The position numbers were made by a program, and so were the translations under genes. From Azospirillum sp. B21 (GTDB taxonomy: Bacteria; Pseudomonadota; Alphaproteobacteria; Azospirillales; Azospirillaceae), in the NCBI RefSeq assembly GCF_008364825.1, contig NZ_VTTO01000001.1, positions 502,837-566,836 of the forward strand: 64,000 nucleotides of DNA, written 5' to 3'. The notes under the pieces are model-generated. The model had not been told where the DNA came from. It ran no database searches and worked only from the letters and a program-made list of their open reading frames with translations. Positions 25,896-33,614 of this stretch are shown here, piece after piece; the first letter of the stretch is position 1, and every line of letters starts with the position of its first letter.

Positions 25896-26028
25896 GACCC
25901 CCACCTATCCTCCCCCACTGGGTGGGGGAGGGACTACCGCTGCTTTTCTGAACAAGCACTTTTCCCCTCCCCCGCATCGGACGGACCTTCGGTCCGCCGA
26001 GAGCGGGGGAGGGTTGGGGTGGGGGGTT
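25896..26028. repeat. Dispersed palindromic element, copy A (between convergent genes)
   Basis: The C-rich arm ccccacctatcctccccca is mirrored by the G-rich arm gggggagggttggggtggg at the other end, with inner hairpins (cccccactgggtggggg and ggaccttcggtcc). It sits between the convergent DUF2155 and hydrolase genes and could end transcription from both sides. Copies of the same design lie at about 35571-35690 and 61839-61951. Confidence 0.7.
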
Positions 26029-26690
26029 TACTCCGCCACCGCCGCGATGGGATTGCCCAGCGCCTTATCCAGATAGTCGTCAACCTGCGTCGCCAGATCG
26101 TCGGTGCGGTTGACGAAGAAGTGGCTGGCGCCGGGGACCACGCGGTGGTCGATGCGGATGTCCTTCTGGTGCGACAGCTTGGTCACCAGCTTGGTCACCG
26201 CGGCCTGGGGCACCACCTCGTCCTTGTCGCCGTGGATGATCAGGCCCGAGGACGGGCACGGCGCCAGGAAGGAGAAGTCGAACAGGTTGGCCGGCGGCGA
26301 GACCGAGACGAAGCCGTCGATCTCCGGACGGCGCATCAGCAGCTGCATGCCGATCCAGGCGCCGAACGACACGCCGCCGATCCAGCAGACCGGCGCATTC
26401 GGGTTGTAGGTCTGCAGCCAGTCCAGCGCCGCCGCGGCGTCGGCCAGTTCCCCCTCCCCCTTGTCGTAGGTGCCCTGGCTGCGCCCGACGCCACGGAAGT
26501 TGAAGCGGAGCGCCGAATAGCCGCGCTTGGTGAAGGACTGGAACAGGGTGAAGACCACCTTGTTGTTCATCGTCCCATTGTGCTGCGGGTGCGGGTGCAA
26601 CAGCAGCGCAACCGGGGCGTTCGGCTGCTTGCCGTGGGTGTAACGGCCTTCCAGGCGACCGGCGGGACCGTTGAAGAGCACTTCAGGCAT
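26028..26690 (-). CDS. Alpha/beta hydrolase
   Basis: A 220-residue serine hydrolase of the small dienelactone-hydrolase-like type. The nucleophile elbow is GGVSFGAW (about residue 110), the acid is in IIHGDKDEVVP, and the His is in VPGASHFF. The N-terminal LLLHPHPQHNGTMNN forms the oxyanion region. I chose the ATG at 26690 (MPEVLFNGPAGRLEGRY). It diverges from the cysE cluster. The substrate is unknown; esters are likely. Confidence 0.85.
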   Translation of the reverse strand: MPEVLFNGPAGRLEGRYTHGKQPNAPVALLLHPHPQHNGTMNNKVVFTLFQSFTKRGYSALRFNFRGVGRSQGTYDKGEGELADAAAALDWLQTYNPNAPVCWIGGVSFGAWIGMQLLMRRPEIDGFVSVSPPANLFDFSFLAPCPSSGLIIHGDKDEVVPQAAVTKLVTKLSHQKDIRIDHRVVPGASHFFVNRTDDLATQVDDYLDKALGNPIAAVAE

Positions 26691-27033
26691 GGGAACGACG
26701 TTCCTGACGCGGACAAAGGGTTGTTGGGACCGCCTTGGCGACTGACCGGGATGATCCGACCTGCCGCCCCGACACACGGGGCCTTACGAGCCCGTCACGG
26801 ATTTTCCCGCATTGGAGTGGGGTTTTTCGCACACAATTCTTGACCGTTTTGCTTGGTCATCATATATGCGTCGTAACGTCCTCCGGGGCAACCCGCCTGA
26901 CCCGCCCGATCGGCCCAGCGCTAGCGGGACCGGCCGAAAGACCGGGTCCATGCCGGCCGGATCCGCAAGGTTCCGGACCGGAAGGTCCTGAACCGCAAGG
27001 TTCCGACAGGCCGAAGCCGGGCGCGGGCGGCCG
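26691..27033. other. Intergenic region: cysE promoter and repeats
   Basis: The 343 bp hold the cysE promoter (see next entry) and a GC-rich leader with near-repeated units ccgcaaggttccg (about 26968-26980 and 26993-27005) around ggaccggaaggtcc, which can fold into hairpins. No further gene is evident. The hydrolase on the minus strand must also be transcribed from here. Confidence 0.5.
26840..26868 (+). promoter_or_regulatory. cysE-iscR operon promoter with overlapping inverted repeat
   Basis: TTGACC (26840-26845), 17 bp, TATATG (26863-26868) is a good sigma-70 match in an otherwise GC-rich region. TGACC (26841-26845) and GGTCA (26855-26859) form an inverted repeat with 9 bp between the arms. 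It overlaps the -35 and the spacer, a position suited to a repressor. The IscR-like regulator encoded second in the operon is the obvious candidate, by inference. Confidence 0.6.
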
Positions 27034-27828
27034 ATGAGAGCGGCGGACTATACCACGGCGGGTGATGGCGTGTTCAAGCATCTTCGCGAAGAGATCGACG
27101 GGATCATGGCGCGCGACCCGGCGGCGCGCTCCCGGCTGGAGGTGGCGGTCTGCTACCCTGGATTTCATGCGATCGTGCTCCACCGCCTTGCCCGGCGTGC
27201 CCGCGACGCCGGCTGGCACCTGACCGCCCGCCTCGTCTCGCAGATCGCCCGCTCGCTGACGGGCATCGAAATCCACCCCGGCGCCACCATCGGCCGCCGC
27301 TTCTTCATCGACCACGGCATGGGCGTCGTGATCGGCGAAACGGCGGAGATCGGCGACGACGTCATGCTCTATCATGGGGTGACGCTGGGCGGCACCTCGC
27401 TCGATCCCGGCAAGCGCCATCCGACGCTGGGCGACGGCGTGATCGTCGGCGCCGGCGCCAAGATCCTGGGCGCCATCACCGTCGGGCGCGGCGCGCGCAT
27501 CGGCGCCAATGCCGTCGTGGTGGCCGACGTGCCGGCCGACACCGCGGTCGTCGGCATCCCGGCCAAGCCGGTCGCCCCGCGCGACCGGGCGGAAACGCGC
27601 AAATTCATGCCCTACGGCACCCCTTGCGGCGAGATCCCCGATCCGGTGGCCCGCGCGCTGTCCGGCCTGCTCGATCAGGTCACGGCGCTGCAGGCCCGCG
27701 TCGGCGAGCTGGAGGCGGCGAACCCGCCATCGGCCGCAACCCTACTTCCCCGTTCAACACCCACACCGCTGGAAGCGGTGGCGTCCCACCCCGTCGGGAT
27801 GCACGAAGCCCAAGGAGATCCGCGATGA
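27034..27828 (+). CDS. cysE: Serine O-acetyltransferase
   Basis: A 264-residue SAT making O-acetylserine, the precursor of cysteine. The N-terminal helical part is short ([33 protein letters not shown]). The left-handed beta-helix carries hexapeptide repeats ([30 protein letters not shown]) with the catalytic D-H region, YHGVTLGGT and [15 protein letters not shown]-terminal tail of about 70 residues is longer than in minimal CysE. The stop overlaps the iscR start (ATGA). Production of cysteine and its desulfuration are thus encoded together. Confidence 0.93.
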   Translation: MRAADYTTAGDGVFKHLREEIDGIMARDPAARSRLEVAVCYPGFHAIVLHRLARRARDAGWHLTARLVSQIARSLTGIEIHPGATIGRRFFIDHGMGVVIGETAEIGDDVMLYHGVTLGGTSLDPGKRHPTLGDGVIVGAGAKILGAITVGRGARIGANAVVVADVPADTAVVGIPAKPVAPRDRAETRKFMPYGTPCGEIPDPVARALSGLLDQVTALQARVGELEAANPPSAATLLPRSTPTPLEAVASHPVGMHEAQGDPR

Positions 27829-28310
27829 GACTCAGCACCAAGGGACGCTATGCCGTGATGGCGATGGTCGATCTGGCCGCCACCAGCCAAGGCAGCCCGG
27901 TCGCACTGGCGGACATCGCGGAACGGCAGGAGATCTCGCTGTCCTACCTGGAGCAACTGTTCGCCAAGCTGCGCAAGGGCGGGCTGGTCAAGAGCGTGCG
28001 CGGTCCCGGCGGCGGCTATCTGCTGGCCCACCCGGCCGACGCGACCCGGGTGTCAGACATCATCCTGGCGGTGGACGAGCCGATCCGCACCACCCGCTGC
28101 GCCAACGGCACGCCGCAGGGCTGCCGCACCAACCGCTCGCGCTGCCTGACCCACGACCTGTGGGAGGAGCTGGGCAACCAGATCCACATGTATCTCAGCT
28201 CGGTCACCGTGGCCGACGTGGTGGAGCGGCGGATCATCGGCACCAGCGGCCTGAACCTGCTGCGCCCGGCCCCGGCCGCCGACAGCGCCGCGGTCGCCGC
28301 CGCCGAGTGA
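27825..28310 (+). CDS. iscR: Rrf2-family regulator, IscR-like
   Basis: A 161-residue winged-helix regulator. The HTH is [21 protein letters not shown] with the wing [11 protein letters not shown]. Three cysteines, C-x7-C-x6-C (about residues 91-106, [10 protein letters not shown] then SRC), are followed by LTHDLWEEL, as in IscR where they bind a 2Fe-2S cluster. The spacing differs slightly from E. coli IscR (C-x5-C-x5-C). It is translationally coupled to cysE and likely senses Fe-S status to control this cluster. Confidence 0.88.
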   Translation: MRLSTKGRYAVMAMVDLAATSQGSPVALADIAERQEISLSYLEQLFAKLRKGGLVKSVRGPGGGYLLAHPADATRVSDIILAVDEPIRTTRCANGTPQGCRTNRSRCLTHDLWEELGNQIHMYLSSVTVADVVERRIIGTSGLNLLRPAPAADSAAVAAAE

Positions 28311-28345
28311 AGACGACCCTTTCCGGACGCGAGCACGCCTGAAAA

Positions 28346-29485
28346 GTGACCATTCTGCCCGTCAGCCCGTTCCGGCGGACCGGAGTCTATCTCGACCACA
28401 ACGCCACCGCCCCGCTGAAGCCGGAGGTGAAGGCGGCGATGGGTCAGGCGATGGATCTGGTCGGCAACCCGTCCTCCGTGCATGCCTTCGGCCGCAGCGC
28501 CCGGCGCGCGGTGGAGGAGGCGCGCGCCGCCGTGGCCGCGCTCGCCGGGGTCAAGCCGGCACAGGTGCTGTTCACCGGCAGCGGGACAGAGGCCAACAAC
28601 TTCGCGCTGCGCGGCTTCGCCGGCCGCCGGGTGGTGACCTCGGCCATCGAGCATGAGTCGGTGCTGGCCGCCCGGCCCGACGCGGAGCGCTTCGGCGTGA
28701 CCCGAGACGGCGTCGCCGACCTGGAGGATCTGGCACGCCGTCTGGCCTGTGGGGACGAACCGGCGCTGGTCTCGCTGATGCTCGTCAACAACGAGACCGG
28801 GGTGATCCAACCGGTGGCGGAGTCCGCCTGGATCGCGCACGCCCACGGCGCGCTGGTCCATTGCGATGCGGTGCAGGCCGCCGGACGGCTGCCCCTGTCG
28901 CTGTCCGCCCTCGGCGCCGACCTGATGACGCTGTCGGCCCACAAGCTGGGCGGTCCGACCGGCGTCGGCGCCCTGATCCTGGCCGAGGGTCTGGAACCCG
29001 ACGCACTGATCCGCGGCGGCGGACAGGAGCGGCGCAAGCGCGCCGGCACCGAGAACCTGCTGGGCATCGTCGGCTTCGGCGCCGCGGCGCGTCTGGCGCT
29101 GGACGGGCTGGCGGAGGCCGCCGATCTCGCGGCCCTGCGCGACCGGCTGGAACGCGAGGCGCTGGCCGCCATGCCGCGCGCCCGCGTGATGGGCGCCGGT
29201 GCGGCGCGCGTCGCCAACACCAGCTGCCTGATGCTGCCCGGCCTGCCCGGCGAGACCCAGGTGATGACGCTCGACCTCGCCGGGGTGGCGGTCAGCGCCG
29301 GTTCGGCCTGTTCCAGCGGCAAGGTGAAGCCGTCCCATGTGCTGGCGGCGATGGGCGAGGATGACCAAGCCGCCGCCAGCGCCATCCGCGTCAGCCTGGG
29401 CTGGACCAGCGACGACGAGGCGGTGGACCGCTTCCTGACGGCATGGACCGCGATGGCGCGGCGAAGCGCGCCTGCGGATGGCTGA
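28346..29485 (+). CDS. Cysteine desulfurase (IscS/NifS family)
   Basis: A 379-residue PLP enzyme that takes sulfur from cysteine as a persulfide. The N-terminal YLDHNATAPL, the cofactor region TGSGTEANNFAL and the PLP Lys in TLSAHKLGGPTG (about residue 200) are present. The active-site Cys is in SAGSACSSGKVKPSHVL (about residue 322), a class I-type loop. The GTG start at 28346 follows a weak site. The product probably serves MnmA and the Fe-S apparatus. It resembles alphaproteobacterial NifS-like proteins more than canonical IscS, so I leave the symbol open. Confidence 0.92.
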   Translation: MTILPVSPFRRTGVYLDHNATAPLKPEVKAAMGQAMDLVGNPSSVHAFGRSARRAVEEARAAVAALAGVKPAQVLFTGSGTEANNFALRGFAGRRVVTSAIEHESVLAARPDAERFGVTRDGVADLEDLARRLACGDEPALVSLMLVNNETGVIQPVAESAWIAHAHGALVHCDAVQAAGRLPLSLSALGADLMTLSAHKLGGPTGVGALILAEGLEPDALIRGGGQERRKRAGTENLLGIVGFGAAARLALDGLAEAADLAALRDRLEREALAAMPRARVMGAGAARVANTSCLMLPGLPGETQVMTLDLAGVAVSAGSACSSGKVKPSHVLAAMGEDDQAAASAIRVSLGWTSDDEAVDRFLTAWTAMARRSAPADG

Positions 29486-29687
29486 GGGTCCTCCAACAAC
29501 CGGCACGGCTGCGCGACCATCTGTCTCCCATCCGGAAAGCCTGCATTCGCGCATTGCGCCGGATGCGGCTTCTGGGTATGACGCCGCGGAAGGCCCCTAT
29601 GATGTCGGGCCGGATGGCGGCGGAGGCATGATGTCGGGTACACCATCCTATCGGCCGAGCCTTTCGGCGTTTTGACGGACAGCGCGC

Positions 29688-30389
29688 ATGACCCGTTCCA
29701 AATCCGGCCCGCCCGGCAACAACAGCGGCGGAATTTCCGGCGCCATCGCCGGCGATCTGGAGCCCTGCGGCGCCTGCGGCCGCTCGGTTGCGCCGCGCGC
29801 CCTGTTCTGCCACGCCTGCGGTGCGGCACAGCCGCCGCGCTCCCTCGACCCCTTCACCCGGCTGGGGCTGGAACGGCGCTTCGACATCGATCTGGAGCAG
29901 CTGTCGAAGCAGCATGCCGGCTTCACCCGCGCCATGGATCCGGAACGCTTCGCCGCCCGCGGCCCGCGCCAGCAGGCCAACGCCAAGGCCCAGGTCGACG
30001 CCCTGCGCGAGGCGTACGAGGTGCTGCGCGACCCCATCCGCCGCGCGCATGCGCTGCTGTCCCTGCTGGGCGGCACGCCGTCCGTGGACGATGGGGCCGA
30101 AAATGGGGCCGAAAATGGGGATGAGGAGATCGCCGACCTCGCCGCCCGGCTGACCCGTGCCGACGACGCGCTGGAACTGGACCGCATCGGCCTGGAGCTC
30201 GGCCAGCGGATCGAGGCCTGCATCAAGTATCTCGCCCCCGCCTTCCGCAAGGCGCAGACGGCCTCCGGCCCGGACAGCCCGTCGGCCTTCGACGGTGCGG
30301 CCCGCATCCTGGCCCGGCTGGAACGGTTGGAGGCGCTGGCCGCCGACGTCCGCGACCGCCGCGCCGCCCGGACGCCGCCGCGGCCCTGA
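29688..30389 (+). CDS. HscB-like J-domain protein with zinc ribbon and degenerate HPD
   Basis: A 233-residue protein. The N-terminus has two CxxC pairs, EPCGACGRSV and FCHACGAAQ (about residues 25-47), a zinc ribbon like that of eukaryotic HSC20. A J-like domain (DPFTRLGLERRFDIDLEQL, RQQANAKAQVDALREAYEVLRDPIRRA) and a C-terminal HscB helical bundle follow. Where canonical J-domains have HPDRF, this has DPERF, so the HPD tripeptide is lost. A short GAENGAENGDEE linker is encoded by a 12-bp direct repeat. It lies between the desulfurase and the ferredoxin, as in isc operons, but no hscA or iscU is present here. Confidence 0.8.
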   Translation: MTRSKSGPPGNNSGGISGAIAGDLEPCGACGRSVAPRALFCHACGAAQPPRSLDPFTRLGLERRFDIDLEQLSKQHAGFTRAMDPERFAARGPRQQANAKAQVDALREAYEVLRDPIRRAHALLSLLGGTPSVDDGAENGAENGDEEIADLAARLTRADDALELDRIGLELGQRIEACIKYLAPAFRKAQTASGPDSPSAFDGAARILARLERLEALAADVRDRRAARTPPRP

Positions 30390-30457
30390 TCCGGCCAAAC
30401 CCGTCACCAAAACCCGCCCTTTCAATCGCTAGGCAACCTTAGAAGAACGAGGACCCC

Positions 30458-30787
30458 ATGCCCAAGATGACCTTCATCGAGCCCGATGGCAGCCGCCGCG
30501 AGGTGGACGCCCCGCTCGGCCTGTCCGTGCTGGAGATCGCGCACAAGAACAGCCTGGACCTGGAAGGCGCCTGCGAGGGCTCGCTGGCCTGCTCCACCTG
30601 CCATGTCGTGATCGAGCCGGAGTGGTTCGACGTCTTGCCGGAAGCGCAGGAGGACGAGGAGGACATGCTGGACCTCGCCTTCGGCCTGACCAAGACCTCG
30701 CGCCTCGGCTGCCAGATCATCATGACCGAAGAGTTGGACGGTCTGGTCGTCCGTCTGCCGGGCGGCAGCAACAACGCGATGAAGTAA
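30458..30787 (+). CDS. fdx: 2Fe-2S ferredoxin (ISC/adrenodoxin type)
   Basis: A 109-residue ferredoxin that supplies electrons for Fe-S cluster assembly. The cluster ligands are in [16 protein letters not shown] (C-x5-C-x2-C) with the fourth Cys in SRLGCQII. The [14 protein letters not shown] motif is characteristic of the adrenodoxin-like subgroup. It has a ribosome-binding site (AGAAGAACGAGGA) upstream. The location after the HscB-like gene matches isc operon order. Confidence 0.93.
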   Translation: MPKMTFIEPDGSRREVDAPLGLSVLEIAHKNSLDLEGACEGSLACSTCHVVIEPEWFDVLPEAQEDEEDMLDLAFGLTKTSRLGCQIIMTEELDGLVVRLPGGSNNAMK

Positions 30788-30921
30788 CGGCGCGGGGGAG
30801 CCCTGTTCCGGCCGCCGGACCAGCGTCACGCGACGCAGAACCCGGCGGCCTCTTTCCCCTGCCCGTCCCCTGTTTCGATTTCCTACTTTCCCGGGCGCCT
30901 GCCCGTACCATATAGGGCGCC

Positions 30922-32085
30922 ATGAACTCCCTCGGTCTTTCAAAGCGCCCCCAGGACACCCGCGTCGTCGTGGCGATGTCCGGCGGGGTGGATTCCTCCG
31001 TCACCGCCGCCGTGCTGCGGGAGGAGGGCTATGACGTCGTCGGCATCACGCTGCAGCTTTACGACCACGGCCTCGCCTTGCAGAAGCCGGGCGCCTGCTG
31101 CGCCGGCCAGGACATCTACGACGCCCGTCAGGTCGCCGACCGCATCGGCATCCCGCATTACGTCCTGGATTACGAAGGCCGCTTCAGCCAGGACGTGATG
31201 GACGATTTCGCAGACAGCTATCTGCGCGGCGAGACGCCCATCCCCTGCGTGCGCTGCAACCAGCGCGTCAAGTTCCGCGACCTGCTGAACACCGCCCGCG
31301 ACCTGGGCGCCGACGCGCTCGCCACCGGCCATTACGTCCGCCGCATCGCCGGTCCGCAGGGCGCCGAGCTGCACCGCGCCGTCGATCCCGCCAAGGACCA
31401 GAGCTATTTCCTGTTCGCCACCACGCGCGAGCAGTTGGAGTTCCTGCGCTTCCCGCTCGGCGGCCTGACCAAGCCGGAAACCCGCGCGCTGGCCGAGCGC
31501 CATGGGTTGGAGGTGGCGGCCAAGCCCGACAGCCAGGACATCTGCTTCGTCCCCAACGGCAATTATGCCGACGTGGTGGCGAAGCTGCGCCCCGGATCGG
31601 TCGAGCCCGGCGACATCGTCCATGTCGACGGCCGCGTGCTGGGCCGCCACAAGGGCGTCGTCCACTACACGGTCGGCCAGCGAAAGGGGCTGGGCATCGG
31701 CGGCATCCGCGGCCAGGAGGAGGAGGCGCTCTACGTCGTCCGCCTGGAGCCCGCCCGCCGCCGCGTCGTGGTCGGCCCGCGCCGCGACCTCGCCCGCTCG
31801 CTGGTGATGGTGCGCGACGTGAATTGGCTGGGTCCCGATCTGGCCGAGGGGGACGGCATCGAGGTGTCGGTGAAGCTCCGCTCCGCCCAGCCCGCTGCCG
31901 CTGCGATCTGGCGCGCCGGACCGGACGGCAGCGCGCGGGTGGAGTTGCAGGAGCCCCAGCACGGCATCGCTCCGGGACAGGCCTGCGTCGTCTATCTGGG
32001 CGACCGCGTGCTGGGCGGCGGCTGGATCTCCGGCACCGCCGGGGGTGTGGACGCGGGGGCGGGGGTGAGTGAAACGGCGGCCTGA
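30922..32085 (+). CDS. mnmA: tRNA-specific 2-thiouridylase MnmA
   Basis: A 387-residue enzyme that thiolates U34 of tRNA-Lys, -Glu and -Gln. The PP-loop is [17 protein letters not shown] near residue 15. The catalytic cysteines are in [12 protein letters not shown] and [18 protein letters not shown] and [13 protein letters not shown] precede the C-terminal beta domain ([20 protein letters not shown]). The sulfur donor is probably the desulfurase encoded three genes upstream, which gives the cluster a coherent role: cysteine supply, sulfur mobilisation, ferredoxin, tRNA thiolation. Confidence 0.95.
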   Translation: MNSLGLSKRPQDTRVVVAMSGGVDSSVTAAVLREEGYDVVGITLQLYDHGLALQKPGACCAGQDIYDARQVADRIGIPHYVLDYEGRFSQDVMDDFADSYLRGETPIPCVRCNQRVKFRDLLNTARDLGADALATGHYVRRIAGPQGAELHRAVDPAKDQSYFLFATTREQLEFLRFPLGGLTKPETRALAERHGLEVAAKPDSQDICFVPNGNYADVVAKLRPGSVEPGDIVHVDGRVLGRHKGVVHYTVGQRKGLGIGGIRGQEEEALYVVRLEPARRRVVVGPRRDLARSLVMVRDVNWLGPDLAEGDGIEVSVKLRSAQPAAAAIWRAGPDGSARVELQEPQHGIAPGQACVVYLGDRVLGGGWISGTAGGVDAGAGVSETAA

Positions 32086-32150
32086 ATCAGGGGGTTAAGC
32101 GACTTTCCGCCGGCCGGCCGAAAAAAATCGCACCCCCCGAAAATTCCGCG

Positions 32151-32180
32151 TTGACAGGCCAAGTCGCCCTATCCTATATA
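32151..32180 (+). promoter_or_regulatory. tRNA-Met promoter
   Basis: Perfect TTGACA (32151-32156) and TATATA (32175-32180) with an 18-bp spacer. A short leader of about 70 bp precedes the tRNA. The near-consensus boxes fit a strong stable-RNA promoter. Confidence 0.75.
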
Positions 32181-32253
32181 GCGGCTCCCGGCGGCAACGA
32201 CGGGACACGATGGTAGCCACGGCGGCGGAAACGCCAACAACGGCGAACACGAT

Positions 32254-32328
32254 GGCAGCGTAGCTCAGTGGTAGAGCAGGGGAATCATAATCCCTTGGTC
32301 GGGGGTTCAAATCCCTCCGCTGCTACCA
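32254..32328 (+). tRNA. tRNA-Met (CAU), elongator
   Basis: A 75-nt cloverleaf: acceptor GGCAGCG/CGCTGCT (with a G1-U72 wobble), D arm GCTC-AGTGGTA-GAGC, anticodon arm with loop TCATAAT giving CAU, T arm with GGTTCAAAT, and encoded CCA. The G1-U72 pair and overall sequence match the alphaproteobacterial elongator tRNA-Met; an initiator would show a C1-A72 type mismatch. A tRNA-Ile2 (lysidine) is less likely. Confidence 0.9.
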
Positions 32329-32335
32329 TCATAGG

Positions 32336-32377
32336 AAACCCCCTGATCTCCGAAAGGAAGTCAGGGGGTTTTTCTTT
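32336..32377 (+). terminator. Rho-independent terminator of the tRNA
   Basis: AAACCCCCTGA (32336-32346), a loop, TCAGGGGGTTT (32361-32371) and a T-rich tail make an 11-base-pair stem. It ends the tRNA transcript before the convergent GGDEF gene. The 68 bp after it hold nothing I can recognise. Confidence 0.85.
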
Positions 32378-32445
32378 GCACGTCATCAGGTCAACTTGGC
32401 ATCGATCATGGTTCGACCGTTGCGGACTGACTGCAACGGCAGTGC

Positions 32446-33360
32446 CTACCCCATCATCGACTTCGGCAGTGCGATCCGCGGCTCCACCTCCACGCGGTTG
32501 CGGCCGGCGTTCTTGGCGCGGTAGAGGGCGGCGTCGGCGCGGGCCAGCAGGGGTTCTATGCCGGCGTCGGTCGCGTTCAGCCAGCTCAGCCCCAGGCTGA
32601 CGGTCACGGTTATCTCGCCGCCGCTCTCCAGCCGGACCGGCATGGTGGCGACGGCCTGGCGCAGGCGCTGGGCGACGGCGTAGGCGTTGACCGGCGGGGT
32701 TTCGGGCATCACCACCGCGAACTCCTCGCCACCCAGGCGACCGATGATGTCGCTGGTGCGCAAGCTCTCCTTACAGGCGCGCACGGTGCTGCGGATCGCC
32801 TCGTCGCCGGTGGCGTGGCCATAGGTGTCGTTGACCCGCTTGAAATGGTCGATGTCCAGCATCACCACCGACAGCGGGCGCTCGTAGCGCCGCGAGCGGC
32901 CGAACTCCTCATCCCCCCGTTCCAGGAAGCGGCGGCGGTTCAGGGCGCCGGTCAGGGCGTCGGTGGTGGCCAGTCGCTCCAGATCGCGCTGCATCGCCAC
33001 CACGCGCGAAGCGGCCAGCAGGCGCGCCGCCGTCCATTTCCAATCCAGCGGCTTGCGCAGGAACTCGTCGGCGCCGGCCTCCACCAGCTCGTGGAACTGG
33101 TCGGTCATGCTGCCGGGGATCATCAGGATCAGGTAGAGGTGACGCAGCCCCTGGGCGGTGCGCAGGTGCCAGCACAGCTCGATCCCCGTCATGTCGGCAA
33201 GGCGGATGTCGGCCATCACCACGTCGAAGCGCTCGTTCGCCACCGCCTCGATGGCGGCGGCCCCGGTCTCGACCACGCTGGTCGCGTAGCCCAGCTTCGT
33301 CAGCTCATACACCATCATGGTGAGGTGACGCGGTGAATCGTCGACGATCAGAATCCGCAA
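32446..33360 (-). CDS. Response regulator with GGDEF domain (diguanylate cyclase)
   Basis: A 304-residue, PleD/WspR-like protein. The receiver domain occupies about residues 1-120 with phospho-acceptor D51 (VVMADIRL), acidic pair D7-D8 and the K in FLRKPLDW. The GGDEF domain follows (DALTGALNRRRF, LDIDHFKRVND, active site RLGGEEF). An inhibitory site RTSD lies five residues before GGEEF, so product inhibition is expected. It should make c-di-GMP on phosphorylation. No cognate histidine kinase is adjacent. Confidence 0.93.
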   Translation of the reverse strand: MRILIVDDSPRHLTMMVYELTKLGYATSVVETGAAAIEAVANERFDVVMADIRLADMTGIELCWHLRTAQGLRHLYLILMIPGSMTDQFHELVEAGADEFLRKPLDWKWTAARLLAASRVVAMQRDLERLATTDALTGALNRRRFLERGDEEFGRSRRYERPLSVVMLDIDHFKRVNDTYGHATGDEAIRSTVRACKESLRTSDIIGRLGGEEFAVVMPETPPVNAYAVAQRLRQAVATMPVRLESGGEITVTVSLGLSWLNATDAGIEPLLARADAALYRAKNAGRNRVEVEPRIALPKSMMG

Positions 33361-33614
33361 ATCGAAAGCTCCCGGCGATCCCTGCCCGTTTATGGAGCAT
33401 GAGACCCGACTTGTGCAAATGTCCTTAACGTCATGTCGCAGAACGATAACGAAAAGCGGAGGTCATACTCAGGTATGGCGGAGGAGCTGTCCGCGATCGG
33501 CCGGTGGGCCTGTCTGATGCTTTTGCACATGTTGCCTACCGCGTCACCCGGTTGCTAATGTTTCGTTCAAATTTGTTCGCGGGACAAGCGGACGACATTG
33601 CGGGAGGCACGACC

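Noticed and set aside
32254..32328. tRNA-Ile2 (lysidine) or initiator tRNA-Met
   Set aside because: The G1-U72 acceptor end and the GGAATCATAATCC anticodon arm fit the alphaproteobacterial elongator tRNA-Met better; the initiator features are absent.
33504..33614. Sigma-54 promoter (GG-N10-GC) upstream of the AcoR-like gene
   Set aside because: I found no convincing -24/-12 match in the gap.
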